64,000 nt of DNA from Astragalus membranaceus (lineage: Eukaryota; Streptophyta; Magnoliopsida; Fabales; Fabaceae), in NCBI GenBank assembly GCA_039519185.1, contig CM076846.1:109836442-109900441 (forward strand), given 5' to 3'. Below the pieces are notes generated by a model that saw nothing but the letters and a program-made list of their open reading frames with translations, did not search any database and was not told the origin of the DNA. The position numbers were made by a program, and so were the translations under genes. Each line of letters opens with the position of its first letter. Within the stretch, counting starts at the first letter, position 1. Below are positions 15,541-27,034 of this stretch, piece after piece.

Positions 15541-17085
15541 ATGAATCACCATCCTCTCCTTGATAACGGCTCTTTTGATGAAGAGTGCCACCTCAGATAC
15601 CAGACCTACATTTTGAATATGTTTCTGGATTTGTTAGTTACCAAATCTTTTACATTGGTTTCTTTGTTGTTGTTTACTTCCACAGTGTTCCTTATTTTTT
15701 TAACACACGTTCTCCTTCTTTCTGCAGACTAAGCAGTTGTTGCCAGTACTTTTTTATGTTGACTGCTATGAGAATGTGCCACGTACTGTGCATTTCTTCG
15801 ATCCTGCTGGGAATGTTTTCATACTTGGAGTTAAAAAATGCAAGCATAGACCGTTCTCCCATTGATAACTTTTCTTTTGTTGATTCCGTTCATTTTCATC
15901 ACCACTGGGTTAAGACTTTGACTAACGAATATATCAGCTCCCCTATTATGGTATGCAGTGATTTTGCTCTTCCTTTGCATCCCATTTACCTATTTTATAT
16001 ATTTCCTTCATTTGCTCTAACACTACCGTTTTTTGATTTCCTCCAGTACCTACATGTTGATTTCTGTGGCCTTGCTTTGTTTCCTCTTTCAACATCCGTT
16101 TCTCTGGTCAATTCGCGTGGAAGAAAATGGAGGTGCACCTTTCAGTGGGTTAGTGATAAGCCATCCTACTGCTCCATCACTGATGGTTGGGCTTCCTTCC
16201 GTGGGTTGAACGGGCTCTTTGAGGGGACTTCAGTGGAGTTTGGACTTGCTGGGAATAATAATCAGTTGATTTTTGTGAAGTCCATCTAGCTTGTGCCTCT
16301 TCACAATCCTTTTACTAGTTCGTTTGAACTGCTTTCCTTTTGTTATGCCCTTTTGGGGTTCCAGTGTTGTGTAGCACCACTGCCTCTCTATGTAGGTGGC
16401 CATATTTTGTTATATAGGGGTAAATAAGCTACTACCTTTCTGTCAGCAGTTTTATGTATCTTTTGGTTTTATGAATGGAATAAAATTTACTCTACGTTAC
16501 TAGAATGGACTGCCACGTCGAACTAACTGTTGTTTTTTGTTTGTTTTGATGTATAGATACGTGTAAGGCTCCCTGAATTGTTCATCCAGCAACATATTGA
16601 AGAGATCTCTTTTCTGGTTATGCTGTGTGATCCAGTGGGCAATGAATTTCAGATCATTGTTGAAAAGTTACATGGCCAAGTCTCTTTCACAACTGGTGAC
16701 CATTACCTAAGACAACTAGCTAAGGTTCCTAAGCTTTGCCTGATATCCAATCAGGCAGACTGGTGTGTTCATCTGTTTTTTTCCTCTTATTTTTTGACTT
16801 ACTTCTTTTCTTCGTTGTGCTAAAGTAGTAAATAATATTGGTTGCTAATTGCAGTTCATACCTGCTAATTTCTAAGAGCATATCATGCCACTTGGGAAGT
16901 TTGCAGTTACTTTGGTTGACATCTTTATATGAACAACGAGCAGGCCAGTTCCTCCTTCTGTGGTTTGGAAGATGGATGGGCTGCCTTTTGCCATATGAAG
17001 CTTCTCTCTGCTGGGGTCGCTATTAGGCTTCAAGTCTGCGCTAAAGATCCCACCATATTCTTCTTCCATAGAACCTGAGGCTGTT
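15541..17085 (+). pseudogene. Degenerate B3-domain-like exons
   Basis: Several exon-like blocks in different frames look like B3 DNA-binding domains of the REM type. Near 15730-15870 there is FYVDCYENV then FFDPAGNVFILGVKK. At 16120-16289 there is GRKWRCTFQW ending NGLFEGTSVEFGL. At 16557-16760 there is IRVRLPELFIQQHIEE with LCDPVGNEFQIIVEKLHGQ. At 16858-17075 there is FIPANF, a stop, then PLGKFAVTLVD. AG and GT dinucleotides at block edges suggest introns. Stops and frameshifts within blocks argue against a working protein. It lies inside the Helitron, so it is likely a captured gene. The B3 assignment rests on pattern only. Confidence 0.45.
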
Positions 17086-17877
17086 TTGTGCTTGATCTGG
17101 AATAAATCTTAGCCTGCTTTTGTCTGTTTCTGTATTTGCCTAGCTATTGACAATTCCCCTTTCTCCCTCTTTTGTATTGTCTGGGATTCCTCCTTTTGGG
17201 ATTGTACTCTATTGTCTTTTGCACATTTGCCCCTTATGTATGGGAAATTGGGAATGAAATGGAAAAGGATTAACCTTTTTATATTTATATTATATCATGT
17301 ACTCTTTGTCTATCTAATGGCTATACAACATAATATTGTCCAATTTTTTTAACTCTAAGCACATCTAAGGGATGAATTTGCCATAGCAATTTGATTGTCT
17401 TTTACTATAGAAAGCATCACTCCTTTCTTTGATTACAACCAATCCAAATTGAACTTTCTATAAAATATTCGTGACTAGCAATTTAAATCAATTGACTATT
17501 AGAAATTTATAAAATTTTTGCAGTTCCCCATTTTCACTCAACAACTTTAAATTAACTTCCTGGGTCTTTGTGGTAAAAAAGAGAAATGCAATGGTCCTTT
17601 TTAATGCCACGCCTTACTCAAGACTCCTTCAAATCATAACTTATATTCTACACTTTATTTTTTTATCTTCTATCAGTCACATAGTTTATACTTTTTTTTT
17701 ATAATCCATTGTTGTTTAATTTGGAGGGGATATATGTCCACAAAATTTAAATGGAAGCATATCTACTGTTTTTTCAGTTGTTCATGACTGCCCATTGTTT
17801 TCATTGTTTTTACCTTCAATTTCTGATCAGTAGTTATTAGGCCCTTTCATTGACCCACAAACTCTAATTTTGCTCCT

Positions 17878-18003
17878 ATGGATGATATACATACACCTGA
17901 GTTTTTGAACACTATTGTCGCATCTGGTCTTCCACCTCATGAGTTGAGACTTAAAGTTGGGATTCCACTAATGTTATTAAGAAATATTGATCATTCACCT
18001 ATC
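17878..18003 (+). pseudogene. Helitron PIF1-like helicase fragment
   Basis: The frame reads TPEFLNTIVASGLPPHELRL then VGIPLMLLRNID, which matches the region of plant Helitron RepHel helicases just before the conserved CNGTRL motif. After NIDHSPIW the match is lost and the ORF runs into unrelated sequence. Only this piece of about 40 residues is left, so the Helitron cannot make its own transposase. Confidence 0.75.
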
Positions 18004-18697
18004 TGGAAGCAATATGGGTTTAAAAGTTTATATTCCAAGATTATCCTTAACTCCATACATTTAATTTTCTATCAATTGTTAGATTTGACTTTACGAAGAA
18101 TTTATATTATTGTTCCACCACAAAATTTGTTATTTTTTCCATGTTCTGAATGCATAATAGTATTTCCAATGGTGTGCCTAACAGTTTGCCATATTTTTCC
18201 ATTTAATCCAATTGTTCCATTCAAATCCTCTCAAGTTTATCGATTTTAGAAGGGAAGTTGTTTTAACCTACATTTCAAAGGGCCGCTTCAAAATTCATTG
18301 TCCAATGACTGGTGCCCATCTTCGCCCAAGAATAATGCGCAACCAGCCACCTCCTATTCAAGCTCTTCCACCTCATGCAGGTCGCTGTCCCATCTCTAGA
18401 GCTACCGCTTCTGATCATCAAGCAGTTGGCCAAAGTGCTGATAATCCTATTGTTATGTGATGCTTTTAATTAGTAGCATTGTTGTACTCTTTCTTTGCCT
18501 TAATGATTGAGGTTCTTCAGACCTTTATTCTATTATATGATATGTTCAAATTTTATCGTCTTCAAATACCAATTTTTTCAAGTTATAAAAGTCTAATATT
18601 ATTCTATGAGCCATATTTATTTGACTTAATAAATAACGTTTATACAATTGTTAGAATTTGTCTTTCATTTCTATTAAGCAGTTCCTAAAACTTTGAC

Positions 18698-18726
18698 CCC
18701 GTGCATCGCACGGGTCATCCCACTAG
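18698..18726 (+). terminator. Helitron 3' terminal hairpin and CTAG
   Basis: Perfect 7-base arms CCCGTGC and GCACGGG around ATC, then TCATCCCACTAG. This is the Helitron transposition terminator, not a transcription terminator. Confidence 0.9.
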
Positions 18727-18795
18727 TGTTCGTAAAAACTTTTCCTTAATGGTAGGGGCATCAACAGTGTGTTTTGGGAGCGCAGAAAGTTCTAG

Positions 18796-18798
<3 letters not shown>
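18727..18798. other. Short spacer after the Helitron
   Basis: Begins with the T expected after a Helitron CTAG end. No other feature was seen. Confidence 0.4.

Positions 18799-18862
<64 letters not shown>
18799..18862. repeat. (AT)n microsatellite
   Basis: About 32 uninterrupted AT dinucleotides directly left of a MITE. A shorter TATATAT tract lies directly right of the MITE, so the MITE may have landed in the microsatellite. Confidence 0.95.
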
Positions 18863-18863
<1 letters not shown>

Positions 18864-18865
<2 letters not shown>

Positions 18866-19179
18866 CTAAAGTGCTCCCGGGGTCCCTTATCTTTATTTAA
18901 AGTAACGAATTAGTCCTTTATGTTTTTTTTGTCCCAAATAAGTCCTTTATCTTTCAAATTTTTGACACATAAATCCTTTTCCGTTAACAGTGCTGATTTA
19001 TGTATCAAAAAAAAGGATTTATGTGTTAAAAATTTGAAACATAAAGGACTGATTTGGGACAGAAAAGGATTTATGTGTCAAAAATTTAAAACATAAAGGA
19101 CTGATTTGGGACAAAAAAAAGATAAAGGACCAAATCGTTACTTTAAATAAAGATAAGGGACCCCGGAAGCACTTTAGCC
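18864..19179. mobile_element. MITE, 316 bp, with terminal inverted repeats
   Basis: Ends are GGCTAAAGTGCT and AGCACTTTAGCC (with a CCCGGGG/CCCCGG difference just inside). The inverted repeat continues through GGTCCCTTATC and TTATTTAAAGTAACGA with few mismatches. The centre has tandem AAAGGACTGATTTGGGAC-type units. It is flanked by TATAT on both sides, consistent with a target duplication inside AT repeats. It resembles the repeat at 8581-8925 in terminal motif. Confidence 0.8.
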
Positions 19180-19182
19180 TAT

Positions 19183-20288
19183 ATATATTCATATTCTGTG
19201 AAGACATGTGTACGTGAAAAATAGGACCTTGAAAGAGACGATGAACGCTATGTTAATTAGTTCCAGTGTGCCAAATAACTTGTGGGGTGAGGCTATCTTA
19301 ACTGCATGTTTTATACAAAATAGAACTTCTCATAGGAAAACCGGAAAGACCCGCTATATGAACTATAGAAAGGTTATCAACCTAACTTGAAATATTTAAA
19401 AGTGTGGGGGTGTTTAGCTAAAGTTATGTTGTCTGATCCTAAGAAAAGAAAGATTGGTTGCAAAACCTCTGATTGTGTTTTTATAGGATATGCTGAACAC
19501 AACGCACTTATAGATTCCTTGTTATGAAAAGTGACGTTTTAGAGAAAAATACTATTATGGAAACAAAAAATGCGGAATCCTTTGAAAATATATTTCCTTT
19601 GAAGCATGATAGTATATCTAGACGACCATTAGTAACTACGACTGATGAAACTCGTGAGGAACCGTATGAAGAATTAAGGAGAAGTAAAAGACCAAGAAAA
19701 GAAACATCCTTCGGAAATGATTTTTATACTTATCTTGTTGAAAAAAATTCCGAAACTTTTTCTGAAACAATTTCTTCTTCTGAGTCGAAATTTTGGAAAG
19801 AAACTATTAAAACTGAAATAGATTCAATTTCCAAATGTAAAACTTGGACTTTAGTTGATTTACCATCTGGAACAAAACCAATAGGATGCAAGTGGATTTT
19901 CAAAAGAAAATATAACCCCGATGGGTCTATTGATAAATATAAAGCTAGATTAGTAGCAAAAGGTTTTTCTCAAAAACAAAACATTGATTATTTTGATACT
20001 TTTGCTCCAGTAACAAGGATTTCTTCTATTAGAGTTTTAATAGCTTTGGCTTCTATCCATAAACTTGTTATTCACCAAATGGATGTTAAAACCGCTTTTT
20101 TGAACGGTGACTTAGAAGAAGAAATTTACATGACTCAACCCGAAGGATGTATAGTTTCTGGTCAAGAGAACAAAGTATGCAAACTCCTTAAGTCCTTATA
20201 TGGTTGAAAATAAGCACCAAAACAATGGTATGAAAAGTTTGACAAAATTTTGATTAATGATGGTTTCTCCACAACTGATGTTGATAAA
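19183..20288 (+). pseudogene. Ty1/copia element F, left part (integrase end and RT start)
   Basis: The plus strand reads the end of a copia integrase (LKETMNAMLISSSVPNNLWG, then VWGCLAKV, CVFIGY) and then reverse transcriptase: KTWTLVDLPSGTKPIGCKW, KARLVAKGFSQ, DTFAPVTR and MDVKTAFLNGDLEEEIYM. Stops and frameshifts occur between 19390 and 19524 and at 20207. Upstream gag, protease and LTR are missing, cut off at the MITE. At 20288 element D interrupts the RT domain just before the catalytic segment. Confidence 0.9.
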
Positions 20289-21334
20289 TGTTGTCGAAAA
20301 TTGCTGATATGGCTGTAGTCGAAGGATGCTGACTGCAGTCGAAATTCTATAGTCGAATTTCAGAAGCAAAATTTCGACTGATGCTGTTGAGTGTGAAGGA
20401 CTGCTGCGAACTAAATGTGCAGGAATAGAAACTATCGAAGAGGAAGACCTTCTGTCGAATTGTACTGATGCTGTCGAAATTAAACCTGCAAACACAGAAA
20501 TGTTATATGAACAACCGGAGGCGTCTTGCGACTGCCCTGAAGAATTTATCCGCCTCTACAGCGCAAATTCCCCGAGGTACAACCGGATCTTCTCAATCGT
20601 AGTAGCGAAAGAGGTATCAGAACTACCAAGAATAGATTGTGTAACAGGAGAGCAACCCAGAGCTCTTTTTCAAGAAGGTAGGAAAATGAGTTTTCTGATA
20701 TCTCTTTCAAGTGCAACCCGAAATTGTTTATATAGGCTTTAAGAAAAATAGCTGTTAGAGACATAGGCTCCAGCAATCAATAGCCAGTCAAAACCGTTTC
20801 GAAAATCAATTGTAATCAAAAGGTTTTAACTCTGCGGTTACGGAATAAATGGGTTTAAAAGAAAAAGAAGTCGTTGGAAGAAACTGACAGTTACAAAATA
20901 AAGGGAATTAAGGTTCAGTTTTCGACCAAATCTTTTCGCCAGTCAGTTCGACCAACTTTCAGTTTTCGACCAGATTGTATTGTCAATCGGTTCGACCAAC
21001 TTGCAGTTTTCGACCCGAGCTTTCCGTTACAAATTATTTCATAAAACATTTCGACCCATGATTGGGCGTATACGGAAAGGCTGATAAAAGTAATATTTCA
21101 TTTAATAAAATTAGTACAAAGCCAGTCGAGCGCGCAGGGGGGGGGGAATCGAAAGATTCGCACTGAACCAAGCCATGTTGGTCCCTGCTTGTGCGCGCGA
21201 GGGAGTCCCTTTTAGTTACTTGTTTACTAGCTCTCATTAAGCTTTAGTATATGAAGACTTTGGTGAATCCAAAGCCAAGCAATGTGGGACTTCTCACTTT
21301 TGAAATATCCTTTTATTTTCAATAAAATACAACA
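20289..21334 (-). repeat. LTR of element D (left copy, 1,046 bp)
   Basis: Starts TGTTGTCG and ends ATACAACA on the plus strand. It differs from the right copy by about six substitutions that I could see and by a G-run of 10 instead of 15 near 21140. GTCGAA motifs recur throughout the outer 300 bases. Confidence 0.95.
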
Positions 21335-24300
21335 ATCCCCCACATATTTCAAAAGTTGAAAAATAAATTTATAAAAGAGGTTTTCTGGGTTAACATCGTA
21401 GATGTAATGTTTCGGAGCTGTATAGCAAGCTATGGAACCAGTCCTAGATAGATAAAACATAACATGCTGTGAATTGGTATAGCAAGCTATGGAACCCAAG
21501 ACGCATATTATATGTTAGAGGTTTCATTATCACATTACACCCCCACAATTCTTGCTGTTTTCGCGATGTTGCGCTACTAGGCCCTGCGCGTGCTCGGTAT
21601 TCATGAGTGCTCTAGAGACCTCGCCAGGATCTCATGCAAGCGGCCTCACTTGACACTCATATAGGTGATTTCATCAAGTGTATGCTGCAAGTCATACACC
21701 ACCCATAAGGGATATGAAAATCATTAAAAGCTTTAAGCTTATCTTTTTAACCCTGCAGTCTACCACCATCACAATAACACCATGGAAGGGACAATTAATG
21801 AAATTAATTACTTGAATTAATTTCCAGTGCTAGCACTATCAAGAAGTAACTTGTTTTTACCACATTGAACCTTATTCATGGGATCTCCAATCACAAAGGT
21901 TGGGTTACCATCACTTCTTAATATCAATTGGCTTTAGTCCCATTCCCTCAGTGTATCACAAGCTCATTTCTTCCCTAGGGATTTTTCAGAAGATTGATAA
22001 AATTCACTTCTGATTTTACATAAATTAATGATGTAATCCTTCTCATTTCTGTAGCTACTTTACACAACTATGGAAGACACTATTTCTTCCATAAAGGAAT
22101 ATTGACCAAGACGTCTCTTAGTCAATTAATTTCATATATCACAAAGTCTTTGAGTAACAAACTCATTCTCTAATATTATCAAGCTTTGAGTAATAACCTT
22201 AATTTCAATAAGGTAATTTATGCAGGTCTACTTAGAAAATCTCTAAGTGACAACCATAGTATAGCTCTACTTAGAAAATTTCTAAGTGACAACCATTCAT
22301 AAATAAATCCACTTTTAGATTTATTTTCTTGTGAATCAAACATGGCTATCATCATAGTATCATTGAAATACAATGGGTATTCACTATATATAGTGACATA
22401 GCCTATGATGCCTCAATAGATAATTATCAAACATGGCTATCATCATAGTGTCATCGAAATACAATGGATACTGTATGTAGTGACATAGCCTATGATGCCT
22501 CAATAGATAATTATCAAAAAATGCTTTAGTAATTTCTAAGCTACATCACTTTCATAACATACTTATACATACAGGTCTGCTTAGTTGAATTTTAAGCGAC
22601 AACATTTCCATAAACTATTTATGGATTTTCACAAGTATGTTATTGATGTCTCATATATTCAAATATCAGTAAATGGTCTAAAAAGTATGTATATTACATA
22701 TATCTAAAAGAGATTCCTATAACTGATAATTATCCATGTCTTTTATTTAATCTAAAAGACTTGTTATAGTCTGCATTTGAACATGTCAAAAGGTGATTCT
22801 AAAATATTTCAATTTTAGCATTAACAGTTTGAACCTTTTCACACCTGCTACATGTCTCTAATGCATTTTCTCATGAAACTTAATAATATGGTTATCAGAC
22901 ATAGCATAACAAGAGGACACTTGAAAATTCATTTTCACATGAAACACGAATCCAATATCAACCCCCCACAATTCCTCACATAACATTCCAAAAAAATACT
23001 ATATCACATATTAATAAAGTGAAAATATTACTTGTAAATTGAGGCTCTATATAAGACAATTCTCATTTTATTAAGTTCAAATCGTTAGCAGATTTGTGTG
23101 CATATGATTCCTTTAATAGGATCAACTTCAATTTCTCAGTTTCACATTATTGTACCAATATGATATAAAGGACAATATAGCAATTGCGAATAGTTCACAT
23201 TTCATAATACACACAACATGCTCAAAATAAATATTTGCAAAAACCTTCCAATAAAAATTGGTATACATTCTCTGATAATGTAATAGGTTTGTCTCTATTT
23301 TCTTTTGACTAATTGTCATAATCATAAAGGATATTCAATGATTTAATTTCAAAGTATCTATACTTCTAAAGAGTATCAAAATAAGATTTTGGTGAAAGAG
23401 TTACGCAACCATACTTCCTTATGGTCTGGCATCTCAAATTGCACTTAAAAAAATTATTCACTAGTATGTCTTTGACATCAAAGTTTAGAAGACAAAATTT
23501 TTAATATTAATAATCACATCATTGTTATATCCATTGACACATTAGCAACAAGAATTTTAACAAAGGAATATCAATTGTAAAATCCGACAAATGCATTTAT
23601 GTTCAGCAAATAGGTGCAATATCAAATCACTCCTACTAATAGAAGGTATCTGTTTTGAACTCATCACGTCACAAAGGTACACAATATCTCCTATCAAATT
23701 TTAGCATTGTGAGGTCGAAGATTCTATCCTTATGGTATGCATATATAAGTTCCAATTCTGATAAACAGAACTCATTAAGCCATATAAGGAATTGTATAGC
23801 TCTCTAAATAAATTTTTCATGGCACACGATGAGGCTATTTCAATAAAAGGAAAAATTGACACACCAAAGTGGTATTGTCGAAAACTGATGCAAAGACAGA
23901 TTCTGTCGAAACTACTAAAACAGATGTAATCGAATATACAGATGCAGTCGAAAGTGTGAGGACTGTGGCAGTCGAAAGTGCCAGGTAAAGGTGTAGTCGA
24001 ACTCTATATGTCATACAACCAAAATGCATAAGATGAATTCAAAGGCACTATCAGGTGCTTCAGTCCAGAGTGTTGATAAAGAAAATTCCGACTAATAACC
24101 TATAAGTCACCAAAACCAAGACATTGTATTTGGTGGACAAGGACATCACAATAAAATTTATGCACTAGAGCCAATCAATTAATCAATCATTTCAATCAAA
24201 AATAAGAATCCTTTTAAGTAAGCATCAGTCGAACTCTTATGAACAAATGCAAATATTTAATTTCACAATTAATTTTCTTAGCTCCTAATGTAAAGTCATG

Positions 24301-24849
24301 GTGCCACTTTTGACCGTAAACCTAGCCAAACAAAAGTGCAAAGAAAGAACATGAAGAAAGATGAGAACCTGGTGTCGTCATCGACGTTTGATACCTTAAG
24401 GACGAAGAATTCACCCCGTCATCATCATTCTGCTCGTTCATTCTCTTTGTAACTTTTCTCTTTAAAGTCTGCTATAAAAATTGGCACAGATTTTGGGGAG
24501 CACCACAAAGTCAGAAAAATTAATGAAATGCTTAGAACAATATTTTGGGAATCATTTCATTTGAACCATGTACGATATAGCAATCATAATAAACTCAGAT
24601 TTTGGAACCGAAGAAAGCAAACAATGATAAATGGGTAATATATGAATTTTAATATACTTTAGTATAAGAATGAAGCAATAATTCTGCAAGCAATAATACT
24701 TTAGTAGTGTCCAATCGACTCATATGACCAAGAACTTATCAAGAATTTCAAACAACACAACAAGCATAGTTAAGGAGACTTATCTTCCACGAAAGACCTT
24801 TGCAGTCACGGTACTTCGGACAAATCTAGCAGAGATAAATTCTTCAGAT
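21335..24849 (-). other. Internal region of element D, non-coding
   Basis: About 3.5 kb without a frame above about 90 codons and with no recognisable gag, protease, integrase or RT. It contains a tandem duplication at 22335-22514 (two units of about 90 bases around CATGGCTATCATCATAGT) and a shorter pair CTACTTAGAAAAT/TCTAAGTGACAACC at 22225-22300. The part next to the left LTR (21340-21960) is shared, inverted, with 43293-44281. Confidence 0.8.
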
Positions 24850-25900
24850 TGTTGTCGAAAATTGCTGATATGGCTGTAGTCGAAGGATGCTGACTGCAGT
24901 CGAAATTCTATAGTCGAATTTCAGAAGCAAAATTTCGACTGATGCTGTTGAGTGTGAAGGACTGCTGCGAACTAAATGTGCAGGAATAGAAACTATCGAA
25001 GAGGAAGACCTTCTGTCGAATTGTAATGATGCTGTCGAAATTAAACCTGCAAACACAGAAATGTTATATGAACAACCGGAGGCGTCTTGCGACTGCCCTG
25101 AAGAATTTATCCGCCTCTACAGCGCAAATTCCCCGAGGTACAACCGGGTCTTCTCAATCGTAGTAGCGAAAGAGGTATCAGAACTACCAAGAATAGATTG
25201 TGTAACAGGAGAGCAACCCAGAGCTCTTTTTCAAGAAGGTAGGAAAATGAGTTTTCTGATATCTCTTTCAAGTGCAACCCGAAATTGTTTATATAGGCTT
25301 TAAGAAAAATAGCTGTTAGAGACATAGGCTCCAGCAATCAATAGCCAGTCAAAACCGTTTCGAAAATCAATTGTAATCAAAAGGTTTTAACTCTGCGGTT
25401 ACGGAATAAATGGGTTTAAAAGAAAAAGAAGTCGTTGGAAGAAACTGACAGTTACAAAATAAAGGGAATTAATGTTCAGTTTTCGACCAAATCTTTTCGC
25501 CAGTCAGTTCGACCAACTTTCAGTTTTCGACCAGATTGTATTATCAATCGGTTCGACCAACTTGCAGTTTTCGACCTGAGCTTTCCGTTACAAATTATTT
25601 CATAAAACATTTCGACCCATGATTGGGCGTATACAGAAAGGCTGATAAAAGTAATATTTCATTTAATAAAATTAGTACAAAGCCAGTCGAGCGCGCAGGG
25701 GGGGGGGGGGGGAATCGAAAGATTCGCACTGAACCAAGCCATGTTGGTCCCTGCTTGTGCGCGCGAGGGAGTCCCTTTTAGTTACTTGTTTACTAGCTCT
25801 CATTAAGCTTTAGTATATGAAGACTTTGGTGAATCCAAAGCCAAGCAATGTGGGACTTCTCACTTTTGAAATATCCTTTTATTTTCAATAAAATACAACA
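24850..25900 (-). repeat. LTR of element D (right copy, 1,051 bp)
   Basis: Near-identical to the left copy; the 5 bp length difference is entirely the longer G-run (15 G) near 25700. It ends ATACAACA at 25900 and is followed by the target duplication ATAAA. Confidence 0.95.
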
Positions 25901-26885
25901 ATAAATGTGTTTACACTAAAACTGTGTGTGGAGGAACATGTGATTATATGCTTGTATGTAGATGACATGCTCATTTTTGGTACTTGTCTTGATATTGTTA
26001 CTACAACAAAATCTTTTCTCTCATCTAGTTTCGATATGAAAGATATGGGTGAGGCAAATGTAATATTAGGAGTTAGAGTCATCGGGGAAGGTGATAGCAT
26101 TATACTATCACAAGATCATTATGTGGAAAAACTTCTTAGGAAGTTTGGTCACTATAACTCTACCCCTTTGAGTACCCCTTATGAAGCTAACTCACACTTG
26201 AAGAAAAATAGAGGTGATCCTGTTGACCAACCTCAGTATGCCCAAGTAATTGGGAGCCTACTGCATTTAATGAACTTTTCTCGACCAGACATTGTGTTCG
26301 CAATCGGTCGTCTGAGTAGGTATACTCATAACCTTGGTCAGGATCATTAGAAGGTAATTGCTCACCTTATGCGATATTTGAGAGGTACCACAAATTATGG
26401 TATTACTTACAGTGGATTTCCCGCAGTATTGGAAGGATACTGCGATGCTAACTGGATATATGATTCAGATGAGACAAAATCCACTAGTGGTTACATTTTT
26501 AACTTGGTGGTGGTGCGGTAACTTGGAGGTCAGCCAAACAATCCATTATTGCTAGATCGACTATGGAGTCGGAATTTCTAGCTCTGGAATTGGCTAGTAC
26601 TGAAGCTGAATGGTTGAAGAACCTTTTAGCTGGAATTCCTTTGGAAATAAAATCGACACCATCAGTGTCAATACATTGCGATAGTCAGTCGACAATAGCC
26701 GTTGCAAAGAATAAGACCTATAATGGCAAAAGTAGACATGTGCAATTAAGACACAATGTTGTCAAGCAATTGCAAAAATATGGAGCAATATCGATCGATT
26801 ATGTGAAGTCAGAAGTGAATTTGGCCGATCCTCTGACAAAACCCCTAGGGAAGAAACTGATATATGAGACATCGAGGGGAATGGG
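25901..26885 (+). pseudogene. Ty1/copia element F, right part (RT end and RNase H)
   Basis: After the target duplication the RT resumes with the catalytic YVDDMLIFG, then GSLLHLMNFSRPDIVFAIGR and, after a stop at 26348, LRGTTNYGI and YCDANW. RNase H follows with SEFLALELASTEAEWLKNLL and HCDSQSTIAVAKN, ending LADPLTKPLGKKL. A frameshift lies near 26500-26563. The 3' LTR is not recognised; the sequence changes character near 26886. Confidence 0.9.
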
Positions 26886-27034
26886 TGTAACATCCTGGGC
26901 CCTTTTCTTACTTAGTAGGCTACCCAGCGATGCACTCATGATCTTCTCTACCCCCATGTAGAGTTTTTGCCTTCCGTGGGAATCGAACCATGTACCCTGA
27001 GGCTTAGGTACATGCTCAATGCATTCCCACTACC
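26886..27034 (-). mobile_element. SINE-like sequence between element F and element C
   Basis: The minus strand has TGGTAGTGGGAATGC followed about 40 bases later by GGTTCGATTCC, in the order and spacing of tRNA-type box A and box B. There is no acceptor stem or cloverleaf, so it is not a tRNA gene. Ends are uncertain. The plus-strand TGTAACATCC at 26886 looks like a gypsy LTR start but the following sequence does not match the LTRs here. Confidence 0.4.

Larger units (their letters stand above)
15308..18726 (+). mobile_element. Helitron carrying B3-like exons and a helicase fragment; 5' end tentative
   Basis: The right end is a textbook Helitron 3' terminus: hairpin CCCGTGC-ATC-GCACGGG at 18698-18714, then 12 bases ending in CTAG at 18723-18726, followed by T. 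The second Helitron in this window (34974-43019) has the same 7-3-7-12 layout with a different but still complementary stem. Inside are a PIF1-type helicase fragment, as expected for plant Helitrons, and fragments resembling a B3 gene. The left end is placed where the duplicated DUF1645 flank breaks off and a TC dinucleotide begins. This is an inference; no empty site is available to confirm it. Confidence 0.65.
20289..25900 (-). mobile_element. Non-autonomous LTR retrotransposon D, 5,612 bp, young
   Basis: Two nearly identical LTRs (20289-21334 and 24850-25900) flank an internal region without gag-pol. The 5 bp target duplication ATAAA is at 20284-20288 and 25901-25905. On the minus strand GTGGGGGAT precedes the LTR start TGTTGTATT, a typical polypurine tract, and the LTR begins with AAGTCCCACATTG-type sequence as in many Ty1/copia elements. 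So D is most likely a minus-oriented copia-type derivative moved by enzymes from elsewhere. It splits the RT of element F. The inverted fragment at 43293-44690 is a relative. Confidence 0.9.

Noticed and set aside
15275..15544. Hydrophobic 89-codon frame as a membrane protein
   Set aside because: T-rich leader and intron-like sequence ahead of the B3-like block; composition alone explains the hydrophobic translation.
20500..20742. 80-codon frame found twice (also 25061-25303)
   Set aside because: Both copies lie inside the LTRs of element D; the duplication reflects the LTR, not a conserved gene.
26886..26896. TGTAACATCC as the start of a Tekay LTR
   Set aside because: The bases that follow do not match any LTR in the window, and the C LTR similarity begins only at about 27035.
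26979..26989. GGTTCGATTCC on the minus strand as a possible tRNA gene
   Set aside because: No cloverleaf around it; kept only as a weak SINE-like call.
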